From contig CAVQCX010000024.1 in the NCBI GenBank assembly GCA_963711095.1, positions 124,001 to 188,000 on the forward strand: a DNA stretch of 64,000 nucleotides, written 5' to 3'. Origin of the DNA: CAVQCX01 sp963711095. GTDB taxonomy: Bacteria > Pseudomonadota > Gammaproteobacteria > Chromatiales > Chromatiaceae. The notes under the pieces were generated by a model. The model was not told the DNA's origin. It did not search any database and was given only the letters and a program-made list of their open reading frames with translations. Below, in pieces: positions 37,605-45,020 of the stretch. A program made the translations under genes and the position numbers. Positions within the stretch are counted from its first letter, which is position 1. Each line of letters opens with the position of its first letter.

Positions 37605-38546
37605 GTGCATACCGATGATCTGTCTCCATGGATCCACGAGCATGTATTCGATGCCGGGAACCGCGCAGGCGAGCGGGGGACCCGTGCCGTGATGTGGATC
37701 ACGGCGGTGATGATGGTCGCCGAGATCGCCGCCGGCTGGCGTTACAACTCCATGGCGCTGTTGGCGGATGGCTGGCACATGAGCTCGCACGCGGTTGCCA
37801 TTGGCCTGAGCGCCTTTGCCTATGCGGCGGCCAGACGCCTCGCCGTCGACCCGCGGTTCGCCTTCGGCACCTGGAAGATCGAGATCCTGGGCGGATTCGC
37901 CAGCGCGGTCTTTCTGCTTATCGTGGCGACACTGATGGTGCTCGGCTCGGTGGAGCGTCTGGTCGTCCCGCAGCCCATTCACTATGCCGAGGCCATGGTG
38001 ATCGCGGCTATCGGTCTGGTCGTCAACCTGGTATCCGCGGGGATTCTCGGACAGGCGCACGACGATCACGTTGGGCATGGACATCACGGGCACGGTGCGC
38101 ACGACCACCCCGACCTGAATCTCAGATCCGCGTACCTGCATGTGCTCGCCGACGCCGCCACCTCGGTACTGGCGATCGTCGCGCTCGGCGGCGGCTGGCT
38201 CTACGGGTGGTCCTGGCTGGACCCCGTGATGGGCATAGTGGGGGCGGGGCTGGTGGCCGCCTGGGCGAGGAACCTGCTGAAGGACACCGGCAAGGTGCTG
38301 CTCGACCGCGAGATGGACCACCCTGTCGTGGACGAGATTCGGGAGGCCATCGAAACGGGTCCCGGCAGGGGCGAGAGCCGGATCGCGGACCTGCATGTGT
38401 GGCGTGTCGGCAAGCGGGCGTATTCCTGCGCTATCAGTGTCGTGACCCACGACGCCACTGTGACGCCGGATAGGGTCCGCGACTGGCTGTCGGTGCACGA
38501 GGAGATCGTGCATTCGACCATCGAGGTACATTGTCCGTTCTCTTAA
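37605..38546 (+). CDS. dmeF: Cation diffusion facilitator, DmeF type
   Basis: A 313-residue CDF transporter. GTG start at 37605 is preferred because of a GGGGAG ribosome-binding site and the family opening HTDDLSPWIHEHVFD; an in-frame ATG lies at 37572. Six membrane helices are visible (MWITAVMMVAEIAAGW, then MALLADGWHMSSHAVAIGL with metal-site residues, and so on). A His/Asp-rich cytoplasmic loop (HDDHVGHGHHGHGAHDHPD) and the second metal site LHVLADAATSV are present. DmeF proteins export Co2+ and Ni2+ using the proton gradient. No DmeR/RcnR repressor gene is visible upstream. Its stop codon abuts a MITE-like repeat. Confidence 0.92.
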   Translation: MHTDDLSPWIHEHVFDAGNRAGERGTRAVMWITAVMMVAEIAAGWRYNSMALLADGWHMSSHAVAIGLSAFAYAAARRLAVDPRFAFGTWKIEILGGFASAVFLLIVATLMVLGSVERLVVPQPIHYAEAMVIAAIGLVVNLVSAGILGQAHDDHVGHGHHGHGAHDHPDLNLRSAYLHVLADAATSVLAIVALGGGWLYGWSWLDPVMGIVGAGLVAAWARNLLKDTGKVLLDREMDHPVVDEIREAIETGPGRGESRIADLHVWRVGKRAYSCAISVVTHDATVTPDRVRDWLSVHEEIVHSTIEVHCPFS

Positions 38547-38786
38547 ACCTAGAAGCGGCAGTTGAACGGCCGCCAGGGTGCGTGCCGCGTGGTGTCTGGC
38601 AAGGCATGACGAGGCGGAATAGTGATTCTATTCCAACGAGTTATAACGCAGCCAGGCGCCGCGCGGTGCGTGCCCTGGTGGTCGTAGCGGCCATCACCCG
38701 ATGGGTGAGTACCAGGTTTGTCCAGAACCATAGCCCAAGCAATCACTCGATCGCTGCTCGAAGCGGTCAACTGCTGTTTCTAGGTT
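38546..38786. mobile_element. MITE/REP-like element downstream of dmeF
   Basis: A ~241-base non-coding segment bounded by imperfect inverted repeats: AACCTAGAAGCGGCAGTTGA at 38546-38565, and the reverse complement of AACCTAGAAACAGCAGTTGA at 38767-38786 (two mismatches in 20). It begins directly at the dmeF stop codon. No transposase is encoded. One end of the same repeat occurs inside the DUF748 gene (36834). The remaining 38787-38989 shows no gene. Confidence 0.65.
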
Positions 38787-38989
38787 AAAAGGCCTTGGTC
38801 GCTCAGCGCCATTCCGTGCTGAGCCGGCGAGCGTTGGTCTATGCTGAAATGACGATACGCCTGTGGCAGCCCGGCGGGTCGGTTCCGTTCCCGGATCGGA
38901 CCAACGAGAACGGTCCTGATAAGGCTGGTCCGGGCTCGACAATGGCGGGCGCCGAAGGTCAAAGCACATAGCACAGAGGGGATCTCGCT

Positions 38990-40192
38990 ATGAAAAGGGT
39001 GCTGGCCATCCTGTTGGCATTGGGCGGCTTGGTCGTGCCGGCGGTATCCGGTTCCGGGAGCGGCAACAGCACTCGGGTGCTGTTCGACGAAGCCTATCCA
39101 CCCTATATGTACGGCTCCGGGGATGCGGTGCAAGGACTTTATCCAGCGATAATCAAGACGGTCTTCCAACGGACCGGCATCGAGATCGAAGCTCAGGGTT
39201 ATCCGTGGGACCAGGCGTTGCACCTGGCGGAGAAAGGGGACGCGGCGATCGGGGGCCTTTACAAGAACGAGAAGCGCCTGAAGTCGTTCAGCTTTTCAGA
39301 CCCGATCGAGACGGAGACGCTGGGCGTCTATGTCAGGAGAGGCGCTGGCTTCCCGTTTCATCGCCTGTCAGACCTACGGGGTAAGACGGTCGGCCTCAAT
39401 CGGGGATGGAGCTATGGAGATGCGATTGACGATGCGCGGGCAGCAGGGCTGTTTTCTGTGGAGGAATCCGCCGACGATCGTGCGGATTTCGAAAAACTCA
39501 TGGCGGGGAAGGTCGATTGTATCTTCGCAGAGCAAATGTCGGCTTCGGAGATAATCCGGCAACAACAGTATGGGGAAAAGGTCGAAAGGCTTGCTGAGCC
39601 TGCCGCCGTCAATGCGGTCTATGTCGCTTTCGCCAAGGGCGATGCCAGGGCGGCCGGGCTCGAAGGGTTCAACGCCGCACTTCGGAAGATGAAGCAGGAC
39701 GGCTCTTATGGGGCGATGCTGGAGGCATTCACGCGTGCTCATCGCCTGGATCAGCGGTTGCTCGTACAGGTGGAGAAGGCCCTGGATGGCCTGGCCGACG
39801 CCATCGGCCGCGAGCCGTCGCTTGACAAGAGCCGGGCCTTTACGATGCTGGCAACCTATCTGCGCCAGAACCCCGAGATCTATGGGGCCGCTTTTGCGTT
39901 TGCGCCGCGCCAACAGGATGGGCGGACAGTGAAGTCCGCGCCCTATGTCTTCCGAAGCGGGGCGAGACTCGTCGAGAAGGAGTTGATCGACAGCTATGAC
40001 TACACTGCGCCTGAGCAGGCATGGTATGTGGCTCCTGTACGGCTCGGGAAGCCTGTCTGGACGGAGCCGTACTTCGACAAGGGCGGTGGTGATGTCTGGA
40101 TGCGGACCTATTCGATTCCTATCTACTCGGGCGGGGCGGAGCGTCGGCTCATCGGCATCGTGACGAGCGACGTCGAGGTGCCATCGCCCTAA
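38990..40192 (+). CDS. Periplasmic solute-binding domain fused to a Cache sensor domain
   Basis: A 400-residue exported protein. The signal peptide is MKRVLAILLALGGLVVPAVSG. Residues ~28-260 form an amino-acid-type binding protein (PF00497-like: LFDEAYPPYMYG, KGDAAIGGLYKNEKR, FSFSDPIETETLGVYV, LSDLRGKTVGLNRG). Residues ~265-395 match a Cache sensor domain (YLRQNPEIYGAAFAF, APYVFRSG, YDYTAPEQAWYVAP, KPVWTEPYFDKGGG, GIVTSDVEV). That Cache type is usually followed by a membrane helix and a kinase or phosphatase. Here the protein stops right after it, so it is either a soluble sensor or a truncated receptor. I see no continuation in other frames. Confidence 0.85.
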   Translation: MKRVLAILLALGGLVVPAVSGSGSGNSTRVLFDEAYPPYMYGSGDAVQGLYPAIIKTVFQRTGIEIEAQGYPWDQALHLAEKGDAAIGGLYKNEKRLKSFSFSDPIETETLGVYVRRGAGFPFHRLSDLRGKTVGLNRGWSYGDAIDDARAAGLFSVEESADDRADFEKLMAGKVDCIFAEQMSASEIIRQQQYGEKVERLAEPAAVNAVYVAFAKGDARAAGLEGFNAALRKMKQDGSYGAMLEAFTRAHRLDQRLLVQVEKALDGLADAIGREPSLDKSRAFTMLATYLRQNPEIYGAAFAFAPRQQDGRTVKSAPYVFRSGARLVEKELIDSYDYTAPEQAWYVAPVRLGKPVWTEPYFDKGGGDVWMRTYSIPIYSGGAERRLIGIVTSDVEVPSP

Positions 40193-40237
40193 TCCGGGTA
40201 AAGCTCGGCGCCGGCTAGCGTGAATCGAGGGGAGAGT

Positions 40238-40423
40238 ATGAAGCTTTCCGGGACGTGGAAGGAAATTGTGGGCCCGCGGGGGCTTTTTGCCGGCAGGACG
40301 TGCAAGAGGGTAACGAGCTTCAACCGAGCGGCTTCCGGCACAACGACGATAGAGTTGACATCGGGGCAGCGGCCCAAGAACGGCCGAAACGGCAATCTCG
40401 GTAGCAGCTCGGGATGCTGCTGA
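40238..40423 (+). CDS. Possible small protein, unrecognised
   Basis: A 61-codon frame with a good ribosome-binding site (GGGGAGAG) and ATG: KLSGTWKEIVGPRGLFAG, ending in SSGCC. Basic, with no known motif. It lies between the Cache fusion and the GNAT gene on the same strand. It may be real or chance. Confidence 0.25.
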   Translation: MKLSGTWKEIVGPRGLFAGRTCKRVTSFNRAASGTTTIELTSGQRPKNGRNGNLGSSSGCC

Positions 40424-40435
40424 GGGCGCGACGCG

Positions 40436-40921
40436 ATGGTGACGCTTCCGAAGGTTATGCTCGCCACCCGAGCGGATGCAACGGGCATTGCGGAGATGTC
40501 CAGGAGCCACATCGAGCAGGGTCTCGAATGGAGCTGGACCCCGGCGCGGGTGGCGAAAGCTATTCAGGACTGTGCCACAAATGTTGCGGTGACTCGTGAG
40601 GGAAGCAGGCTGGAGGGCTTCGGTATTATGGAATACGGGGATCAGAGGGCGCATTTGGTGTTGCTTGCCGTCGATCCTAGCCGGCAAAGGCGGGGCATCG
40701 GGTCTTTGCTGCTTTCATGGCTCGAAAAGTGCGCGGATACAGCGGGGATAGGGAGCATTCAAGTCGAGGCGCGGTGCGATAACCCCGGGGCGGTCGCATT
40801 TTACAAGAGCCAGGGGTACAGGGAAAAACGCCGTGTGCAAGGCTATTATCTAGGCATTATCGCTGCGGTGCGGCTCGAGAAGAGTCTTTGGCCCGGGCTT
40901 CATCGACCGCGTGGTGATTGA
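40436..40921 (+). CDS. GNAT N-acetyltransferase
   Basis: A 161-residue single-domain GNAT enzyme. The acetyl-CoA-binding signature is VDPSRQRRGIGSLLLSWLE (about 81-99), and the C-terminal part NPGAVAFYKSQGYREKRR is the typical NxxAxxFYxxxGF motif. It resembles RimI-like acetyltransferases; substrate unknown. An in-frame second start lies eight codons in (MLATRADATG), which better matches family N-termini. Confidence 0.88.
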   Translation: MVTLPKVMLATRADATGIAEMSRSHIEQGLEWSWTPARVAKAIQDCATNVAVTREGSRLEGFGIMEYGDQRAHLVLLAVDPSRQRRGIGSLLLSWLEKCADTAGIGSIQVEARCDNPGAVAFYKSQGYREKRRVQGYYLGIIAAVRLEKSLWPGLHRPRGD

Positions 40922-41165
40922 GGGTCACGCCGGTAACTCGTGAGTGGGGAGCCAGCATACCCGCGGCGCTCCAGGGAGACCCAGGTCGGCGCCCTGGGGT
41001 CGCAGAGCGGGACCTTCGGATCGGTAGCGCCTCGATCCTGGTCAGGGCTCCCGACGCGCCCTGGGTCTGGATGCCGGCTACACTGTTGCGGGCGGAGGCC
41101 GAGCCACCGTTTGAGCGGGTGCCCACCCGCACATCATGGAGCTTTCATTCCGGAGGGAACGAGCA

Positions 41166-42758
41166 ATGAACAGCGAAGTCAAGGCAGTACCGCAATCGGA
41201 AAGCGTCAGCAAGGCGAAAGAGCAGGTCGAAGCCGCTGCGGAGCGCGTCGGCACGGCGCGACGGGATTTTCTGAAACTGTTCGGCTACGGGGCAGCCGGC
41301 CTGATGATGGGCGGGCTCTCGATCGGGGAGGACGGCACGCCGGAGCTGTTCCCGAGTGCCCGGGCGGACCTGGCGAAGAAGAGTCCCTACGCGAAGGAGT
41401 TCCGCTTCGCCAAGAAGCTGCTCTACATGAACATCGGCACCACCGGTGCGTCGCCGACCCGAGTGGTCACGGATCTATATCTGGACTACAGCGACATCGC
41501 CCGGAATCCCAAGGCGTACTTTTTCGGCCAGCAGGTGATGCGCAACACCATCGCCCCGGGATTCGGTTGCGATCCCTACGAGCTGGTGATGAGCTTCAAC
41601 ACCACCGACGGGCTCTGGCGGATCGTGATGGGCATACCCTTCCAGCCGGGCGACGAGGTGATCACCACCAACATGGAGGAGGACGCCGGGATCTCCGCGG
41701 TGTCTATCCTTCGGGACCGCTTCGGCGTGGTGGTGAGGACCGTCAATCTGCCCACCAACGATGCCTACAGCGATGCGGAGGTATTGGCCCGGTTCGAGGC
41801 CCAGCGTACCCCTGGCACCAAGGCGATCCTGTTCTCTTCGCCGATCTACCTCACCGGTGCTCGCCTGCCGGCGAAGGCGCTGTGCCTGTGGGCCGCGTCG
41901 AAGAACCTGATCTCCATCGTGGACGGCGCCCATCTGCCGGGCATGGCGGCGCTCAACCTGCACGACATGGGCTGCGATTTCTTCTCGGGGGCGGGGCACA
42001 AATGGCAGTGTGGGCCTGGTCAAACGGGGTTCCTATACATCCGCAACAACTATTACCCTGCGGACCAAGTGGTGGAGCGCCCCACGAGCGATTTTGCACC
42101 CTTCGGCGTCCCCTCCGAGACGGTGAGCATCCCGATCCCGGCATACGCCAACACCAACCCGCTGCCCACCTACTATCCGACCAACACGCTGATCTACGGG
42201 GCGGCCGGGATCCTGGCCAACGGCGCGCGCGATCCCGAGCACAACATCGCGGCGGTGCTGCAGTTGGTGGGCAATGGCAGCAGGCCGTCCCAGCGCGCAC
42301 TCACCGAGGCCTGCCAGATGTGGGACGCCTGGGGTCGATCTGCGATCGAGGACTACATCTGCTCATTGGCGCAGTATCTGCGGGCGCGCATCCTGGGCAT
42401 CTGGGGCGCAGGATCTCTGTCGGTTCCCTATGCCAACCCGGCGGCGGGCGTGGCACGAACCGGGCTGACCTCGTTCAACCCCTTCTCGCCGGGGTATGAC
42501 TACAACGCGGACCTCACCGCCAGCCAGGCCGCTGGGCAGAGCACGACATCGGCGGCGGCGGTCTCGACCTTGGGCTCGTCCTTCGACATCGTGATCCGCA
42601 ACAACTCGGTGCCCCACTCGCTGCGCAGTGATCCGAGCCAGAACGCAGCGCTGGGGACATTCTCGTCGCCGCTACGCGTCTCCACCCATCTGTTCCATTC
42701 CACGGAGGACGTGGATCGCTTGATCACCGCGTTGCTCGCGGTCGTTCCCCATCCCTGA
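41166..42758 (+). CDS. PLP-dependent class V aminotransferase-fold enzyme with Tat-type leader
   Basis: A 530-residue protein. ATG 41166 has a CGGAGGGAA ribosome-binding site. Around residue 42 lies a twin-arginine motif (ARRDFLKLFGYGAAGLMM), so export by Tat is likely. The body is a class V aminotransferase/isopenicillin-N-epimerase-like fold: MNIGTTGASPT, FNTTDGLWRIVMG, ISIVDGAHLPGM with the PLP Asp, and SGAGHKWQCGPGQTGFLYI with the cofactor Lys. A Ser/Thr/Ala-rich insertion is seen near 455-475. Substrate unknown. Exported PLP enzymes of this class are unusual. It is convergent with the SDR gene; a long hairpin lies between. Confidence 0.88.
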   Translation: MNSEVKAVPQSESVSKAKEQVEAAAERVGTARRDFLKLFGYGAAGLMMGGLSIGEDGTPELFPSARADLAKKSPYAKEFRFAKKLLYMNIGTTGASPTRVVTDLYLDYSDIARNPKAYFFGQQVMRNTIAPGFGCDPYELVMSFNTTDGLWRIVMGIPFQPGDEVITTNMEEDAGISAVSILRDRFGVVVRTVNLPTNDAYSDAEVLARFEAQRTPGTKAILFSSPIYLTGARLPAKALCLWAASKNLISIVDGAHLPGMAALNLHDMGCDFFSGAGHKWQCGPGQTGFLYIRNNYYPADQVVERPTSDFAPFGVPSETVSIPIPAYANTNPLPTYYPTNTLIYGAAGILANGARDPEHNIAAVLQLVGNGSRPSQRALTEACQMWDAWGRSAIEDYICSLAQYLRARILGIWGAGSLSVPYANPAAGVARTGLTSFNPFSPGYDYNADLTASQAAGQSTTSAAAVSTLGSSFDIVIRNNSVPHSLRSDPSQNAALGTFSSPLRVSTHLFHSTEDVDRLITALLAVVPHP

Positions 42759-42779
42759 GCGAGGTCCAGGCAACGCTGG

Positions 42780-42810
42780 CCGTCCCTTCCCCGGCGCGGG
42801 GGAGGGACGG
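42780..42810. terminator. 14-bp hairpin between convergent genes
   Basis: CCGTCCCTTCCCCG (42780-42793) pairs with CGGGGGAGGGACGG (42797-42810) with one G-U pair and a three-base loop. It lies midway between the aminotransferase stop (42758) and the SDR stop (42830). No T-run, but its strength and position suggest a bidirectional terminator. Confidence 0.6.
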
Positions 42811-42829
42811 TAGGGTCGTCGGTGTCGGC

Positions 42830-43634
42830 TCAGCGCATCTGGCGCGAGAAATCGATCAGGTCCGGCACCTGCTTGTTGATGGATCTGTCCACCAGCCCGG
42901 GCAGCAGGCCGTTGATGCGCGCGAACAGGCTCTCGGGGAAGCCCAGGTAGGCCTCGTCGCGCTCCTGCTCAATGGCCTTGAGGATCCGGCCAGCGACCCA
43001 GATCGGGTCGTCCATGTGCATCATGCCGCGCTCGGCCATGTGGTGCAGGATGGCGGGGTTGAAGGGCGTCTTGACGGCCCGCGGCGAGACGTAGGTGACG
43101 CCCACACCGGTGCCGGAGAGCTTCCCGGCGCAGGGCCTGGGAGAGGCCTCGCAGAGCGAACTTGCTGGCCGAGTAGGCGGCGAAGCAGGGGAAGGCGATG
43201 CTGCCGAACATGGAGCCTATGTTGACGATTCGCCCGCTGCCCTGGGCGGTCATCTGGGGCAGCACCTCGCGGATCAGCAGCATGGGGGCCTCGACATTGA
43301 CCTGCAGGATCTTGGCGATCATGCCGGGATCCGCCTCCTCGAAGGGCCGGAAGTCCAGGATGCCGGCCAGATTGATCAATATGTCGATCCCGCCGAAGGC
43401 CTTGTTCATCTGCTGCACGGCGCGGCGCCGGTCCTCGGCGCTGGTGATGTCCGCTTCGATCACGATGCAGTCGGTGTGCAGGTCGCGGGCGTCCTGGACC
43501 AAGGTGGAAATCGCGGTGGGGCCGCGGTCGAGCAGCCCGAGGCTGGCGGCGCGGCCGGCGAGCTGGGCACAGAGGCGTCTGCCGATGCCCCCCGCCGCGC
43601 CGGTGACCAGTATCCGTTTGGCTTGCAGTTGCAT
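42830..43634 (-). CDS. Short-chain dehydrogenase/reductase, single-base frameshift
   Basis: From ATG 43634: MQLQAKRILVTGAAGGIGRR carries the TGxxxGIG cofactor motif, then LINLAGILDF, the Ser of NIGSMFGS and the catalytic AAYSASKFALRG. After SQALRRE the frame is lost. Deleting one base near 43122 gives RRELSGTGVGVTYVSPRAVKT, and the protein runs on to 42830 with a C-terminal extension typical of SDRs acting on lipids (PIWVAGRILKAIEQERDEAYLG). Last gene of the minus-strand operon that starts at 47270. All catalytic residues are present. Confidence 0.85.
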
Positions 43635-43701
43635 GTTACCTGGCTCCTGAATGGGTAGATTCTGGATGTTCTGTCGGGGTCCGACGGGGTTTCCCGCTCG
43701 C

Positions 43702-44352
43702 TCAGCCCTTCGCCTGGATCTTGGCGACCAACGCCTGGATCTCCTGGCGACGGCCCGCGTCGGCGTCTGGCCGGTCCGGCCGGGCGGGGGCATTCAGGGC
43801 CTTGTCCAATGCGGCGAGCGCCTCCTTGTAGTGGCCCTGGCGGTACAGGTAATCGCCGTAGAAGTAGTTCGGGTCCATGCCCTCGGGGTTGAGGGCCAGG
43901 GCCTTCTTCAGATAGGCCTCGGCCTTGTCGTCGTCGCCGAAGCCCAGGGGCCAGCGGGGCACCTGGTAGTACAGGCTGCCCAGGCTGGTGTAGACGGAGC
44001 CCTGCAGGGTGCTGGGGTCGATCTTCTCGGCCCCCAGCAGCAGATCGCGGGCCTTGCGCACCATGGACAGGGCGCCCAGGCCGCCGTGCACGCCGGCATG
44101 GGTGCTGAGCACTATGGCCGCCCAGACCTTAGGCTCGGCGCGCTGAGGATATTGTCTGGCCAGCGCCTCGGCCTGGGTCTCCAGCTCCGAGAAAGCCCCA
44201 TCCTTGGCGTCGGCGGGGACCTGGTAGTTGATGCGGGCCCACTCGTGCTCGATGTAGAGCAGCTTCTGGGCGATCGGGTCGCTCTGGGAGAGCACCGGCA
44301 GGCTCAGGGCGCACAGGGCGCCGGCGGCAAACAATTGGGTCAGTACACGCAT
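43702..44352 (-). CDS. Exported TPR-repeat protein
   Basis: A 216-residue protein with a signal peptide (MRVLTQLFAAGALCALSLPVLSQ trimmed after Ser-Gln) and tetratricopeptide-like repeats, the clearest being KAEAYLKKALALNPEGMDPNYFYGDYLYRQGHYKEALAALDKAL (about 140-185, given here in part as AEAYLKKALALNPEG). It is probably a periplasmic scaffold. It starts 20 bases after the haem-oxygenase-like gene and belongs to the same operon. Its role there is unknown. Confidence 0.8.
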   Translation of the reverse strand: MRVLTQLFAAGALCALSLPVLSQSDPIAQKLLYIEHEWARINYQVPADAKDGAFSELETQAEALARQYPQRAEPKVWAAIVLSTHAGVHGGLGALSMVRKARDLLLGAEKIDPSTLQGSVYTSLGSLYYQVPRWPLGFGDDDKAEAYLKKALALNPEGMDPNYFYGDYLYRQGHYKEALAALDKALNAPARPDRPDADAGRRQEIQALVAKIQAKG

Positions 44353-44372
44353 GTTGGGGTCCTCGGGATGGA

Positions 44373-45020
44373 TCAGGCGGGGAGGCTGTCGAAAACTGCG
44401 CCATAGAGGCGATAGAACATGTTCGCGCTGTGGACCAGCATGGCCTGGTCGCCAGGCTGGTCGAGCCGGTCCACCAGCTTGCGGTAGAAGGCGACGTGCT
44501 CCAGGTCCAGGGTCCCGTGGGAGGTCAGATAGCGAAAGGCCTCCGCGGGCAGGCCCAGAGCGCTGCGGATCACATTGGCGGCGCGGTTGGCGATCTGCGC
44601 ACTGGTGCTCTCGAGCACGAACACCATGCCCAGGAAGCCCACTGGGTTGCGCCGGCTCACCATGTCGTAGGCGTAAGCCACCATCAGCTCCGTGGCCGGC
44701 AACGGGTCGGCGTCCCGGGTCGCCTCGGCGTCGCCGCCGGCGGCCCGGATGTCGTCCAGTATCCAGCGCTCGTGTCCCGTCTCTTCGCTGATGTACTCGC
44801 CCATGGCCTCGCGCAGCCAATCCAGACGATCGGGCAGGCGGTGGCCACAGCCCATCAGCAGCGGGACCGTATGCTTGACGTGCTGATAGGCCTGGCCCAG
44901 GAAGGCCAGGTAATCCTCGCGGGTGACCTCACCGCGCAGCGCGCGCTGCAGAATGGGCATGGACATGAGCCGCTCGCGGGCGGCAGTGGTGTCGCTGACG
45001 AGGCGCTCAAATACGGACAT
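44373..45020 (-). CDS. Haem-oxygenase-like (TenA/PqqC fold) diiron enzyme
   Basis: A 215-residue all-helical protein of the 'iron-containing redox enzyme' family. Metal ligands expected of haem-oxygenase-like diiron oxidases can be read: E80-xx-H83 (SEETGHERW), E137 (VLESTSAQI) and H168-x3-D172-x2-H175 (SHGTLDLEHVAFY). Relatives oxidise fatty acids or amino-acid-derived substrates (for example UndA makes terminal alkenes). The start ATG 45020 lies 14 bases inside the end of the AMP-ligase gene, showing tight coupling. The sequence supports an O2-using oxidase acting on the ligase product; the actual substrate is not known. Confidence 0.82.
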   Translation of the reverse strand: MSVFERLVSDTTAARERLMSMPILQRALRGEVTREDYLAFLGQAYQHVKHTVPLLMGCGHRLPDRLDWLREAMGEYISEETGHERWILDDIRAAGGDAEATRDADPLPATELMVAYAYDMVSRRNPVGFLGMVFVLESTSAQIANRAANVIRSALGLPAEAFRYLTSHGTLDLEHVAFYRKLVDRLDQPGDQAMLVHSANMFYRLYGAVFDSLPA

